From NCBI GenBank assembly GCA_002305995.1, contig DBRN01000006.1, forward strand, positions 168,889 through 232,888: a DNA stretch of 64,000 bases. Direction: 5' to 3'. Shown here piece after piece: positions 54,755-63,013 of the stretch. The stretch is from Atopobiaceae bacterium UBA1367. GTDB taxonomy: Bacteria > Actinomycetota > Coriobacteriia > Coriobacteriales > Atopobiaceae. The notes under the pieces are model-generated. The model made no database searches and was not told the origin of the DNA. It saw only the letters and a list, made by a program, of their open reading frames with translations. Position 1 is the first letter of the stretch, and each line of letters starts with the position of its first letter. The position numbers and the translations under genes are program-made.

Positions 54755-55438
54755 CTATCTGAACCACTGGAAAAGAAGTATGGAAAGGCAGGTCCGGCTC
54801 ATATAGGTGATGATGCTCGCAAGGTTGAAGTAGCTCTCGCCCCCTTGTCGATCCTCCATCCTCGCCGGTATCTCGACCACCTTGCCACCTTTGCGCAGGA
54901 CGAGCGCGACGGTGTCGGGCTCGGGAGCGATGTCGAAATTCTTGGCAAACCATCCAATCATGTCACGATCATACATGCGCATGCCACTCGTGGGATCAGT
55001 GATCTTCGTGCCCGTCGTGATCCTTATGAGCCAGGATATGATCCGTGAGCCAACGCCGCGCAGGCCCTCCGGCTGACGACTACCATCGAGATAGCGAGAG
55101 GCGATGACGATGGACGCCCGCTCTTCGCGCAGCGCACGTGCCATGGGGGGAATGTACTCGGGAAGGTGCTGACCATCGGCATCGAATTGCACCACCGCAT
55201 CGTAGTCGTGCCTCCACGCATACTTCATCCCCGTTCTGAAGGCGGAGGCAAGACCCGTGTTGACGGCAAGGTTGATGCCAGAAGTTCCGAGCGAGGAGAC
55301 GATGGCACCCGTCTCATCATGAGATCCGTCGTTGACCACGAGATAGTCGATGTCGGGACACGTGGCGGTAAGCATGGCCAAGGTGCCTTCCAGGCACGCC
55401 TCCTCGTTATAGGCAGGGATGACAGCCAATACCCTCAT
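54755..55438 (-). CDS. Family 2 glycosyltransferase, polyprenyl-phosphate type
   Basis: A 227-residue DPM1-like enzyme without membrane anchors: LAVIPAYNEEACLEGTLAML, YLVVNDGSHDETG, VQFDADGQHLPEYIP and a late TDPTSGMRMYDR motif. It should load a sugar onto undecaprenyl phosphate. Its anchor may be the DUF2304 protein coded next. The ATG at 55438 follows AGGA by seven bases. The downstream GT-C-like proteins could be the users of the product. Confidence 0.9.
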   Translation of the reverse strand: MRVLAVIPAYNEEACLEGTLAMLTATCPDIDYLVVNDGSHDETGAIVSSLGTSGINLAVNTGLASAFRTGMKYAWRHDYDAVVQFDADGQHLPEYIPPMARALREERASIVIASRYLDGSRQPEGLRGVGSRIISWLIRITTGTKITDPTSGMRMYDRDMIGWFAKNFDIAPEPDTVALVLRKGGKVVEIPARMEDRQGGESYFNLASIITYMSRTCLSILLFQWFR

Positions 55439-55447
55439 CACGACATC

Positions 55448-56032
55448 CTAAATATTGGCCCGATACTCGATGAAGCTTGGATGATTGAGGTCCTTTTCTG
55501 AAAGCGTGGGAGCAACACCATCCACGAGCGGCCAGGAGATTCCGATGGTGGGATCATTCCACATGATGCCGCCCTCATCGTTTGGCCTGTACACATCATC
55601 GCATTTGTATGCGAATGTCGCGTAGTCGCTCATGACATAGAAGCCGTGGGCGAATCCCCTGGGAATGTAAAACTGAGTCCCCCCCTCACCGGAGAGCTCG
55701 ACACCCTCCCAGCACCCGAAGGTGGAACTCCCCCTGCGCAGATCGACCGCCACGTCAAAGACGCGGCCCTCGATGACGCGAACCAGCTTTGCCTGGGGAT
55801 AGTCGATCTGAAAGTGCAGTCCCCGCAACACGCCCTTCGTCGACGACGATTGGTTATCCTGTACGAACTCGCAGTCGATGCCACCGACCAAGAAGTCGCT
55901 TCGCTTGTAGGTTTCCATGAACGAGCCCCTGTGGTCGCCGTAGATGCGCGTGGAAACCAGCATGACACCATCGATGCCTGTAGTGGTAAAGGTAAAGTTT
56001 CCAGAAGTGAGTGTGCTCAAGGCATTCCTCAT
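55448..56032 (-). CDS. rfbC: dTDP-4-dehydrorhamnose 3,5-epimerase
   Basis: Third step of dTDP-L-rhamnose synthesis (RmlC). 194 residues, cupin fold: RGSFMETYKRSDF, the FVQDNQSSSTKGVLRGLHFQ substrate site with its catalytic His, DVAVDLRRGSSTFGCW, and IPRGFAHGFYVMSD. The N-terminal 20 residues are longer than usual and the ATG at 56032 has a poor ribosome site. rmlA, rmlB and rmlD are not in this window, so they must be elsewhere. The gene is nine bases upstream of the polyprenyl GT2. Confidence 0.95.
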   Translation of the reverse strand: MRNALSTLTSGNFTFTTTGIDGVMLVSTRIYGDHRGSFMETYKRSDFLVGGIDCEFVQDNQSSSTKGVLRGLHFQIDYPQAKLVRVIEGRVFDVAVDLRRGSSTFGCWEGVELSGEGGTQFYIPRGFAHGFYVMSDYATFAYKCDDVYRPNDEGGIMWNDPTIGISWPLVDGVAPTLSEKDLNHPSFIEYRANI

Positions 56033-56215
56033 ACGACAGGTTCGGATACAGGTCCTGCCTCATACTATCAGGATTCACGAACGGACAAAGGGGCAATTCA
56101 TTCCCATACCCAAATGATCACCACTCGTTGCACTTTCTCTCTTCGCCCCCCCGCATGGGCAATCCCAGCTGAGCAGACGTCTTGGGCATCACTGGCACCC
56201 TGTGATGGCGCAAGT

Positions 56216-56563
56216 CTAGATGCCGAACGAGTAGATGACGATGCCGGCCAGAATGAGGGAGAGGGCGACCTTCTTTCGGGTGCCAACCCGCTCGTGAAAG
56301 ATGGTCACGCCGAAGAAGGTCACATAGAGGTAGCTCATGGCGTCCAAAATGGGTCCCATGGAGAGCGGTATGCCCCTATAGGCAAACACCGACAGCAGCG
56401 CGGCGGCAAAAAACATCAGATAGGCCATGATGACGCGCACGTTGAGATACTCAGCCACCACACTGTCATGATGCCTCTGCGCGCTCTTCTTGAGGAGCAC
56501 CTGTGATATGGCACTGATGAAGCCACCGAGCAGGCAGAGGGACGCATATGCAAAGGTCCTCAT
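56216..56563 (-). CDS. SMR/EamA-type small membrane protein, subunit 2
   Basis: A 115-residue protein with four predicted helices, like half of an EamA/DMT transporter. It has GGFISAISQVLLKKSAQR near the first helix and GPILDAMSYLYVTFFGVTIFHE, typical of the SMR/ArnE group. The ATG overlaps the stop of its sister gene (ATGA). Such pairs (ArnE/ArnF) flip undecaprenyl-phosphate-linked sugars. The cell may thus have a sugar-phosphate flippase beside the Wzx-type one. Confidence 0.82.
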   Translation of the reverse strand: MRTFAYASLCLLGGFISAISQVLLKKSAQRHHDSVVAEYLNVRVIMAYLMFFAAALLSVFAYRGIPLSMGPILDAMSYLYVTFFGVTIFHERVGTRKKVALSLILAGIVIYSFGI

Positions 56564-56952
56564 GGGCGGGCGCCTTCACCGCGCGCATCGTCATCCTCAT
56601 CATGTGCCATGGAAAACATCACAACACCCGCAAGGACGACCGCTGCCCCCAGAAGCTTGATGGGAGACAGCTCCTCCTCGAATATCACCCTACCCCATAC
56701 GAGGCCCCACACGAGCGTCACGGCCTTGTTGGCATAGGCTGTCGTGAGGGGCATGCGCTTGATCACCTGTTGCCATACGATGGCATAGACGGCCAAAAGG
56801 GCAATGGAGGCACCGTAGATGAGCATGAACCCTGCGCTCATGAAAGGCTGCCCTGCCGCAAGCTTGCTGCAGACGCTGCTCAGGGAATATACCGCGAGCA
56901 TGGCGTGTAACACGAGGTAGACGGGGATGGTGACGGCGGTCTTTGCTCTCAC
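56560..56952 (-). CDS. SMR/EamA-type small membrane protein, subunit 1
   Basis: A 130-residue four-helix membrane protein of the SMR/DMT kind, with LVLHAMLAVYSLSSVCSKLA, AYANKAVTLVWGLVWGRVIF and an acidic C-terminal tail. It is the first gene of the leftward polysaccharide operon, right after the tRNA-Ala terminator. Together with the 115-residue protein it likely makes an antiparallel heterodimer. A drug-efflux role (EmrE type) is possible but the glycan neighbourhood favours lipid-sugar transport. Confidence 0.82.
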   Translation of the reverse strand: MRAKTAVTIPVYLVLHAMLAVYSLSSVCSKLAAGQPFMSAGFMLIYGASIALLAVYAIVWQQVIKRMPLTTAYANKAVTLVWGLVWGRVIFEEELSPIKLLGAAVVLAGVVMFSMAHDEDDDARGEGARP

Positions 56953-56966
56953 GCTAGTCTCCAGAT

Positions 56967-56992
56967 GAAGAAGGCACCCGTCGCCGAGTGCC
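56967..56992 (-). terminator. Terminator after tRNA-Ala
   Basis: Minus-strand stem GGCACTC/GGGTGCC with loop GGCGAC, one G-T pair, followed by TTCTTC. It lies 11 bases past the tRNA-Ala 3' end. Confidence 0.7.
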
Positions 56993-57002
56993 CTTTGGTG
57001 TG

Positions 57003-57078
57003 TGGTGGAGATGAAGGGGCTCGAACCCTCGGCCTCAGGCTTGCAAAGCCCGCGCTCTCCCAGCTGAGCTACATCCCC
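57003..57078 (-). tRNA. tRNA-Ala (anticodon TGC)
   Basis: 76 bases with encoded CCA. Acceptor GGGGATG/CATCTCC (one G-T pair), D-arm GCTCAGCTGGGAGAGC, anticodon loop TTTGCAA (TGC), T-arm GGTTCGAGCCC, discriminator A. Confidence 0.96.
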
Positions 57079-57092
57079 CTTTGGTTTCTCGT

Positions 57093-57137
57093 AATAACCG
57101 CCCCAGCGGCGACTCGGCTAGCGCTGGGGCGGTTATT
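57093..57137 (-). terminator. 15-bp hairpin between tRNA-Ile and tRNA-Ala
   Basis: A perfect 15-bp stem AATAACCGCCCCAGC/GCTGGGGCGGTTATT with a 15-base loop. It resembles a terminator for tRNA-Ile, with a TTATTA tail partly inside the stem. Confidence 0.6.
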
Positions 57138-57147
57138 CACAAGAAGG

Positions 57148-57224
57148 TGGTGGGCCTGACAAGGTTCGAACTTGTGACCTCCCGGTTATCAGCCGGACGC
57201 TCTGACCAACTGAGCTACAGGCCC
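57148..57224 (-). tRNA. tRNA-Ile (anticodon GAT)
   Basis: 77 bases with encoded CCA. Acceptor GGGCCTG/CAGGCCC, anticodon loop CTGATAA (GAT), T-arm AAGTTCGAACCTT, discriminator A. Paired with tRNA-Ala(TGC) as often seen in rRNA spacers, but no rRNA gene is here. Confidence 0.96.
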
Positions 57225-57384
57225 AACGCAGAACGATATAGTACACGTATCCATATGGTGGGTCAAGCGTCTTTTTGGGTCAAGCGTCTTTTCAAGCAGA
57301 TGATGGTTCGGGAACGCCCGAATTGGCACGTGACTTTTTGCCTCGTGTGGGTATCATGCCCACATACACCAAACCGAAAGGCGG

Positions 57385-57900
57385 ATGTCCTTGGTTCGCA
57401 TGCAGATACAGACCGTCGTGGTTGGCGGGCTTCAGACTCCCTCGTTTGTCGTGCTCAGGAAGTATGACGAGGAGGGCGCACAGGTGCACCTGCCCATTCG
57501 AATCGGTCCCGTCGAGGCCGCAGCCATCACGGCGGGCATCGATGACCACAAGCGCAAGAGACCGCTCACGCACGACCTCCTTGCAAGCGTCATCGATTCC
57601 CTGGGTGGACGTGCCATCTCCGTCTCGATCATAGACGTCAGCGGAACGACCTTCTTTGCGTCCTTGCAGCTCGCGCGCCCCGATGGCTCCAGGACCGAGG
57701 TGGACTGTCGTCCCTCCGATGGCATTGCCCTTGCGATACGGGAGGGCATTCCCATCTATGTACGCGAGCAGGTGCTCGAAACCGCCACGATGCCTGACTT
57801 CCAGAAGGTCAAGAAGGACACGGAAGAGCAGGAGCTGCTGGCCTTCCACAATTTCGTGGAAGGTCTCACACCCGAGGACTTCTCCCAGAACCCTCTCTAG
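57385..57900 (+). CDS. DUF151 (bifunctional nuclease domain) protein
   Basis: A 171-residue protein with the BFN/DUF151 domain through residues 5-140: VVLRKYDEEGAQVHLPIRIG, EAAAIT, RPLTHDLLASVIDSLGGR and CRPSDGIALAIREGIPIYV. A plant relative has nuclease activity; the bacterial function is unsure. The C-terminal 30 residues are Glu-rich. The start is ATG 57385 or ATG 57400; neither has an ideal site, and AAAGGCGG favours the inner one. Convergent with gyrA. Confidence 0.88.
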   Translation: MSLVRMQIQTVVVGGLQTPSFVVLRKYDEEGAQVHLPIRIGPVEAAAITAGIDDHKRKRPLTHDLLASVIDSLGGRAISVSIIDVSGTTFFASLQLARPDGSRTEVDCRPSDGIALAIREGIPIYVREQVLETATMPDFQKVKKDTEEQELLAFHNFVEGLTPEDFSQNPL

Positions 57901-57940
57901 GTGCAGCATGGCGGTTTGCAGAAGGCTCTCCGACCAGGGA

Positions 57941-57983
57941 GAGGCCGGGCCTGGGAGAAGCGTCTCCCCCCAGGCCCGGCCTC
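57941..57983. terminator. Bidirectional terminator between DUF151 gene and gyrA
   Basis: A very stable hairpin: 12 bp (GAGGCCGGGCCT/AGGCCCGGCCTC) continuing, past three unpaired C, into GGGAGA/TCTCCC around the loop AGCG. It lies between two convergent stop codons. Confidence 0.7.
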
Positions 57984-58002
57984 CCGTCTTGTGCGAAAGC
58001 CT

Positions 58003-60807
58003 CTACTCGTCGATCAGCGACTCGTCCAAGGCCTCGTCCCCACCGATGTCGATGGAGTCGTCCTCTCCCGCGGCACCCAGCTCAAGCGTACCCTGCATCG
58101 GGTCGACGCGGGCTGCCTTCTTCTTGTGGGCCACCATGCGGGCAACAGCGCCCACGCGGTCGGACTCGTTGATGTTCATGACCTTGACGCCTTGCGTCGA
58201 GCGGCCGAGCTTGGAGATGTCGTTCGACTTGACACGGATGACCACGCCCTCCTCGGACACGATCATCAGCTCGTGTTGCGGACCGACGACGCGACATGCC
58301 ACCAGGTTACCCTTGCGCCGCGTCATGGCGATGGTGAGCACGCCTTGGCCCCCTCGCTTGTGCTCGGGATACTCGGAGACGGGCGTGCGCTTGCCATAGC
58401 CCTTCTCGGTGATGACGAAGAGGTCACCATTGCCGTTGCTGATCTCCATCCCCAGCATCGTCGCACCGTCCTTGAGCGTGATGCCACGCACGCCCGAGGT
58501 GTCACGTCCGGTCGAACGCACCTGAGACTCGTCGAAGAGAATGGCCTTGCCGTGACTCGAGCAGAGGATGACCTTCTCGCCCCTCTTCACACGACGCACG
58601 TTGATCAGCTCGTCGCCCCGTTTGAGGTTGATGGCGATGATGCCGTCACGCCTGCTCCTGTCGTAGGCACTCATGGACGTCTTCTTGACCATGCCGTTCT
58701 TGGTGGCAAAGAGCAAGTGCTCGTCCTCAGGGAAGCTGCGACAGGTGATGACGGCCGCAGGGCGCTCGTCATCGGCAAGGGGCAGGACATTGACCAGCGC
58801 CGACCCTCGTGAGTAGCGGGTGCCGGTTGGCAGCTCATGCACCTTGACGCGGTAGACCTTCCCCTTGTTGGTGAAAAACAGCACGTAGTCATGCGTGGAG
58901 GCGACGAAAAGCTCCTCGACGAAGTCGTTGTCCTTGAGCGAGAGACCCTGGATCCCCTTGCCACCGCGCCTCTGGGAGCGATAGGTGGCCACCGGAAGGC
59001 GCTTGACGTAGCCCGCATGGGTGCAGGTCACGACCATGTCCTCCTCGGCGATGAGGTCCTCGACGTCGAGGTCCTCCGCCGCGACGCCCGTGATCTGGGT
59101 GCGTCGCTTGTTGCCGAAGCGCTCGCCGATGGCGGCAAGCTCGTCGGTGATGACACCGAGGATCTTCTCGGGATGCGCCAGGAGGTCGCGGAAGTAGGCG
59201 ATGCGCTCGTGCAGCTCGGCTATCTGCGCGACGAGCTCGTCGCGGGCGAGACCGGTCAGGCGCCGCAGACGCATCTGCAGGATGGCCTCCCCCTGCACGG
59301 CATCGATGCCAAAGCGCTCGTGCATGCGCGCCTTCGCCTCGACGTCATCGCGAGACGACCGTATGATGTGCACCACCTCGTCGATGTTGTCGACGGCAAT
59401 GAGCAGTCCCTCGAGGATGTGCACGCGCTTGAGCGCCTTGTCGAGGTCGAACTGCGTCCGACGGGTGACCACGTCGACCTGGTGATCGATGTAGTGGCGC
59501 AGCATCTCGGGAAGGGAGAGGGTGCGGGGCACGCCGTCGACGAGCGCGAGGTCGATGACACCGAAGTTGGCCTGCAGCTGGGTGCGCTTGTAGAGGTTGT
59601 TGAGCACGACCTGTGGCACGGCACCACTCTTGAGGTCGATGACGATGCGCATGCCCTTGCGGTTGGACTCGTCGCGCATGTCGGAGATGCCCTCGATATG
59701 CTTCTCGTTGACCTGCTGCGCGATGCGCTCCTGAAGGGTGCCCTTGTTGACCTGATAGGGGATCTCGGTTATCACGAGCCGCTGGCGGCTTCCCTTGCCG
59801 ATGTTCTCGACATGGACCTTGGCGCGCACGGTGATGGTGCCGCGCCCGGTCTCGTAGGCCTCGCGGATGCCGTCGGTTCCCATGATGATGCCGCCGGTGG
59901 GAAAGTCCGGGCCGGGCAGGACCGCCATGAGGTCGTCGACCGTCGCATCGGGATTGTCGATCATGACGTTGACCGCTGCAATGACCTCGTTGAGGTTGTG
60001 GGGCGCGATGTTGGTGGCCATGCCGACGGCGATACCGGACGAGCCGTTCACCAGCAGGTTGGGGAAGCGTGCCGGCAAGACGGATGGCTCGGAGAGGGAC
60101 TCGTCGTAGTTGGGCTGCACGTCGACGGTCTCCTTGTCGAGATCGCGCAACATCTCCATAGCAGCGTAGGTCAGGCGGCTCTCGGTGTAGCGCATCGCGG
60201 CCGGTGGGTCCCCGTCGATGGAGCCGAAGTTGCCATGACCGTCGACCAAGGGGACCCGCATCGAGAAGTCCTGGGCCATGCGCACCATGGAGTCGTAGAT
60301 GGCGGAGTCACCGTGGGGGTGATACTTACCCATGACCTCGCCGACCGTCCACGCGCTCTTCTTATGCGGGCGCGAGGGCACGATGTGCGCCTCGTTCATG
60401 GCATAGAGGATGCGGCGGTGCACCGGCTTGAGGCCATCGCGCACGTCGGGCAGGGCGCGGGCGACGATGACCGACATCGAGTACTCGAGGAACGAGGTCT
60501 TCATCTCCTGGGACATCTCTATGGGCTTGAGGGTGCCGCCATGGATGTCGGTCAAATCGAGTCGGGTGCCCGCCTCGTCGGTGATGGTGTGGGGAAGGCC
60601 GACGTCAGCATGGTCGCCCTCATCGGTGCTCACGAGGTCGCCGTACTCGTCGTATTCCGGCTCTCCCTCCGCCTCATCCTCCCCTTCGGCACCGTCATCC
60701 CTGCCATCGAGGATCTCGTCGAGCTCGTCGGCGCCGGCGGCCTCCATCTCCTGGTCGAGTCCTGTGCGGTCGTCCTCGTCGAGCAGGTCATTGTCGTGTT
60801 CAGCCAT
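58003..60807 (-). CDS. gyrA: DNA gyrase subunit A with acidic N-terminal extension
   Basis: The DNA-cleaving subunit of gyrase, 934 residues. The catalytic Tyr is Tyr207 in MRYTESR. The resistance-determining region reads HPHGDSAIYDSMVRMAQ, with Ser168 and Asp172 (E. coli Ser83 and Asp87), so it is wild type for quinolone binding. Numbering is offset by exactly 85 because of an N-terminal, strongly acidic, low-complexity extension. The C-terminal beta-pinwheel has the GyrA-box QRRGGKGIQG. It follows gyrB by 71 bases. Confidence 0.97.
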   Translation of the reverse strand: MAEHDNDLLDEDDRTGLDQEMEAAGADELDEILDGRDDGAEGEDEAEGEPEYDEYGDLVSTDEGDHADVGLPHTITDEAGTRLDLTDIHGGTLKPIEMSQEMKTSFLEYSMSVIVARALPDVRDGLKPVHRRILYAMNEAHIVPSRPHKKSAWTVGEVMGKYHPHGDSAIYDSMVRMAQDFSMRVPLVDGHGNFGSIDGDPPAAMRYTESRLTYAAMEMLRDLDKETVDVQPNYDESLSEPSVLPARFPNLLVNGSSGIAVGMATNIAPHNLNEVIAAVNVMIDNPDATVDDLMAVLPGPDFPTGGIIMGTDGIREAYETGRGTITVRAKVHVENIGKGSRQRLVITEIPYQVNKGTLQERIAQQVNEKHIEGISDMRDESNRKGMRIVIDLKSGAVPQVVLNNLYKRTQLQANFGVIDLALVDGVPRTLSLPEMLRHYIDHQVDVVTRRTQFDLDKALKRVHILEGLLIAVDNIDEVVHIIRSSRDDVEAKARMHERFGIDAVQGEAILQMRLRRLTGLARDELVAQIAELHERIAYFRDLLAHPEKILGVITDELAAIGERFGNKRRTQITGVAAEDLDVEDLIAEEDMVVTCTHAGYVKRLPVATYRSQRRGGKGIQGLSLKDNDFVEELFVASTHDYVLFFTNKGKVYRVKVHELPTGTRYSRGSALVNVLPLADDERPAAVITCRSFPEDEHLLFATKNGMVKKTSMSAYDRSRRDGIIAINLKRGDELINVRRVKRGEKVILCSSHGKAILFDESQVRSTGRDTSGVRGITLKDGATMLGMEISNGNGDLFVITEKGYGKRTPVSEYPEHKRGGQGVLTIAMTRRKGNLVACRVVGPQHELMIVSEEGVVIRVKSNDISKLGRSTQGVKVMNINESDRVGAVARMVAHKKKAARVDPMQGTLELGAAGEDDSIDIGGDEALDESLIDE

Positions 60808-60878
60808 GTCAATCCTTTGCTAGCCGATAGGGCTTCGTTCATGGGGTCGTCAGCTGCCGGGTGACGCCCGCTGGTGGC

Positions 60879-62831
60879 CTAGATGTCAAGGAAGCGGACG
60901 TCCTTGGCGTGGGTCTGGATGAAGGTCCTGCGCTTCTCCACCTGATTTCCCATGAGGTTCGCCACCGCGCGATCGGCGGCCATCGCGTCGTCTATGGTCA
61001 CACGAAGCATGATGCGGTTCTTTGGCTCCATGGTGGTCGCCCAGAGCTGCTCGGGATCCATCTCGCCCAGACCCTTGTACCGTTGGATCGTGTACTTGCT
61101 GGAGTCCTCGAACTTTGCCACCTCGAGCGCGAGCTCCTCGTCGGTGTACAGGTACTTGCCGTTCTTCTTGCCCTTGGGCTTGAGCTGGTAGAGGGGCGGC
61201 TGGGCCACGTAGATGTAGCCCGCGTCGATCATCGGCTTCATGTAGCGGTAGAAGAAGGTGAGCAGCAGGATGCGGATGTGCGCGCCGTCGACGTCGGCAT
61301 CGGTCATGATCACGATCTTGTGGTAGCGGGCCTTCTCTATGTCGAAGTCGGGCCCGATGCCCGTGCCAATGGCCGTGATGAGCGAGGTGATGGTGTCGGA
61401 GGAGAGGGCGCGATGCTCCTGGACGCGCTCCACATTGAGTATCTTGCCGCGCAGCGGCAGGACGGCCTGGATGGAGCGGTCGCGCGCCATCTTGGCGGAA
61501 CCGCCTGCGGAGTCGCCCTCCACGATGAAGAGCTCGGTCATCTCGGCGTCGCGCACAGAGCAGTCGGCGAGCTTTCCCGGCAGGGCGGCGCTCTCCAGAA
61601 GACCCTTGCGGCGCGTCGCCTGGCGCGCCTTCTGGGCGGCCATGCGGCCCTTTGCCGCCTGGTTGGCCTTCTTGAAGATCTCCTTGGCCTGGTTGGGATG
61701 CTCCTCGAGGTACTCGGCCATGCCCTGCGCGACCACCTTGTTGGTGAGGGTGCGCATGTACGAGTTGCCCAGCTTTGCCTTGGTCTGCCCCTCGAACTGC
61801 GGGTCCGACAGCTTGACCGAGATGACGGCCGTCATGCCCTCGCGGATGTCGTCTCCGGTGAGGTTGGCCTCCTTCTCCTTGAGCAGCTTGTGGGAACGGG
61901 CATAGTCGTTGATGGTCTTGGTGATCGCCGAGCGGAAGCCCTCCAGGTGCATGCCGCCCTCATCGGTGTAGATGTCGTTGGCGAAGCTCATGACCGTGCC
62001 GGAGAAGCTCGTGTTCCACTGCAGGGCGACCTCGACCTCGCCCTTCTGGTCTGGGGGGGCATCAGGCGCCGAGGAGCCGCTGATGTAGACGGGGTTGCGA
62101 TCCATGCCAGGCAGGATGGTCTTCTCCTCGTTGAGGAACCTCACGAAGTCGACGATGCCGCCCGAATAGCAGAACTCGACGACGCGCGGCTCCAGCTCCC
62201 GCTCGTCGACCAGCGTGATCTTGAGGTTCTTGTTGAGGAAGGCAGTCTCCTGCAGATGGTCGTGGAGGGTGTCGAAGTCGTAGATGGTGCTCTCGAAGAT
62301 CGTGTCGTCGGGCCAGAAGGTGATCGAGGTACCGGTGGCCTTGCTCTTGCCCACCCGTTCCATCTTGCGCACCGTCTTGCCGCGCGCGAACTCCATCTCA
62401 TAGATGCCGCCGTCGCGCTTGACGCGCGCGACGAGCCTCTTCGAGAGGGCGTTGACCACCGACACGCCAACCCCGTGCAGGCCGCCGGACACCTTGTACG
62501 CGTCGTTGTCGAACTTGCCACCGGCATGCAGCACGGTGAGGACGACCTCCAACGTGGGGATGCGCTTCTGAGGATGGCGCGCCACCGGGATGCCGCGACC
62601 GTTGTCCTCGACGCAGATGGAGTTGTCGGGACGCACGGTCACCTTGATCCTCGTGCAATAGCCCGCCATCGCCTCGTCGACCGAGTTGTCGACGACCTCC
62701 CACACCAGGTGGTGGAGGCCGGACGCACTGGTCGACCCAACGTACATGCCAGGGCGCTTGCGCACGGGATCGAGACCCTCGAGCACCTTGATGCTTGAGG
62801 CCTCGTATGATGAGTTGTTGTTCTTCGCCAC
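60879..62831 (-). CDS. gyrB: DNA gyrase subunit B
   Basis: The ATPase subunit, 650 residues. It has the GHKL motifs EVVDNSVDEAMAG, DNGRGIPV and GLHGVGVSVVNAL, the TOPRIM site VEGDSAGGSAKMARDRS and the late DADVDGAHIRILLLTF. The start is taken as GTG 62831 with TTAGGAAGAAC upstream; the frame is open to 62888 without a site. It is the first of the gyrB-gyrA pair and is separated by 180 bases from the DciA-like gene. Confidence 0.97.
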   Translation of the reverse strand: MAKNNNSSYEASSIKVLEGLDPVRKRPGMYVGSTSASGLHHLVWEVVDNSVDEAMAGYCTRIKVTVRPDNSICVEDNGRGIPVARHPQKRIPTLEVVLTVLHAGGKFDNDAYKVSGGLHGVGVSVVNALSKRLVARVKRDGGIYEMEFARGKTVRKMERVGKSKATGTSITFWPDDTIFESTIYDFDTLHDHLQETAFLNKNLKITLVDERELEPRVVEFCYSGGIVDFVRFLNEEKTILPGMDRNPVYISGSSAPDAPPDQKGEVEVALQWNTSFSGTVMSFANDIYTDEGGMHLEGFRSAITKTINDYARSHKLLKEKEANLTGDDIREGMTAVISVKLSDPQFEGQTKAKLGNSYMRTLTNKVVAQGMAEYLEEHPNQAKEIFKKANQAAKGRMAAQKARQATRRKGLLESAALPGKLADCSVRDAEMTELFIVEGDSAGGSAKMARDRSIQAVLPLRGKILNVERVQEHRALSSDTITSLITAIGTGIGPDFDIEKARYHKIVIMTDADVDGAHIRILLLTFFYRYMKPMIDAGYIYVAQPPLYQLKPKGKKNGKYLYTDEELALEVAKFEDSSKYTIQRYKGLGEMDPEQLWATTMEPKNRIMLRVTIDDAMAADRAVANLMGNQVEKRRTFIQTHAKDVRFLDI

Positions 62832-62955
62832 GTTCTTCCTAACCTTCTGTATGAGGAGTCGCTCGGGCAGCAAGGTCCGCCGGCTCACGGCAGCCGAATC
62901 CGTCTTATTTTACCTCATGGGTCTGATATCTGCCCGGCCCATGTGAAACGTGATG

Positions 62956-62964
62956 TAGATAACA
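62956..62964 (-). promoter_or_regulatory. Possible extended -10 for gyrB
   Basis: TGT TATCTA on the minus strand, 125 bases before the GTG start, within an AT-rich patch. The real -35 is unclear. Confidence 0.35.
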
Positions 62965-63013
62965 TGTTGAAAGTTTATCTAAAGGCCTCTGAGGCCCCAA
63001 TTCGGGCACTTGA

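Noticed and set aside
57003..57224. rRNA operon around the tRNA-Ile/tRNA-Ala pair
   Set aside because: No 16S or 23S sequence is on either side; the flanks are the membrane-protein genes and the DUF151 gene.
58837..60864. Long plus-strand frame opposite gyrA (675 codons)
   Set aside because: Antisense shadow of gyrA.
60861..62798. Long plus-strand frame opposite gyrB (645 codons)
   Set aside because: Antisense shadow of gyrB; the real strand has all gyrase motifs.
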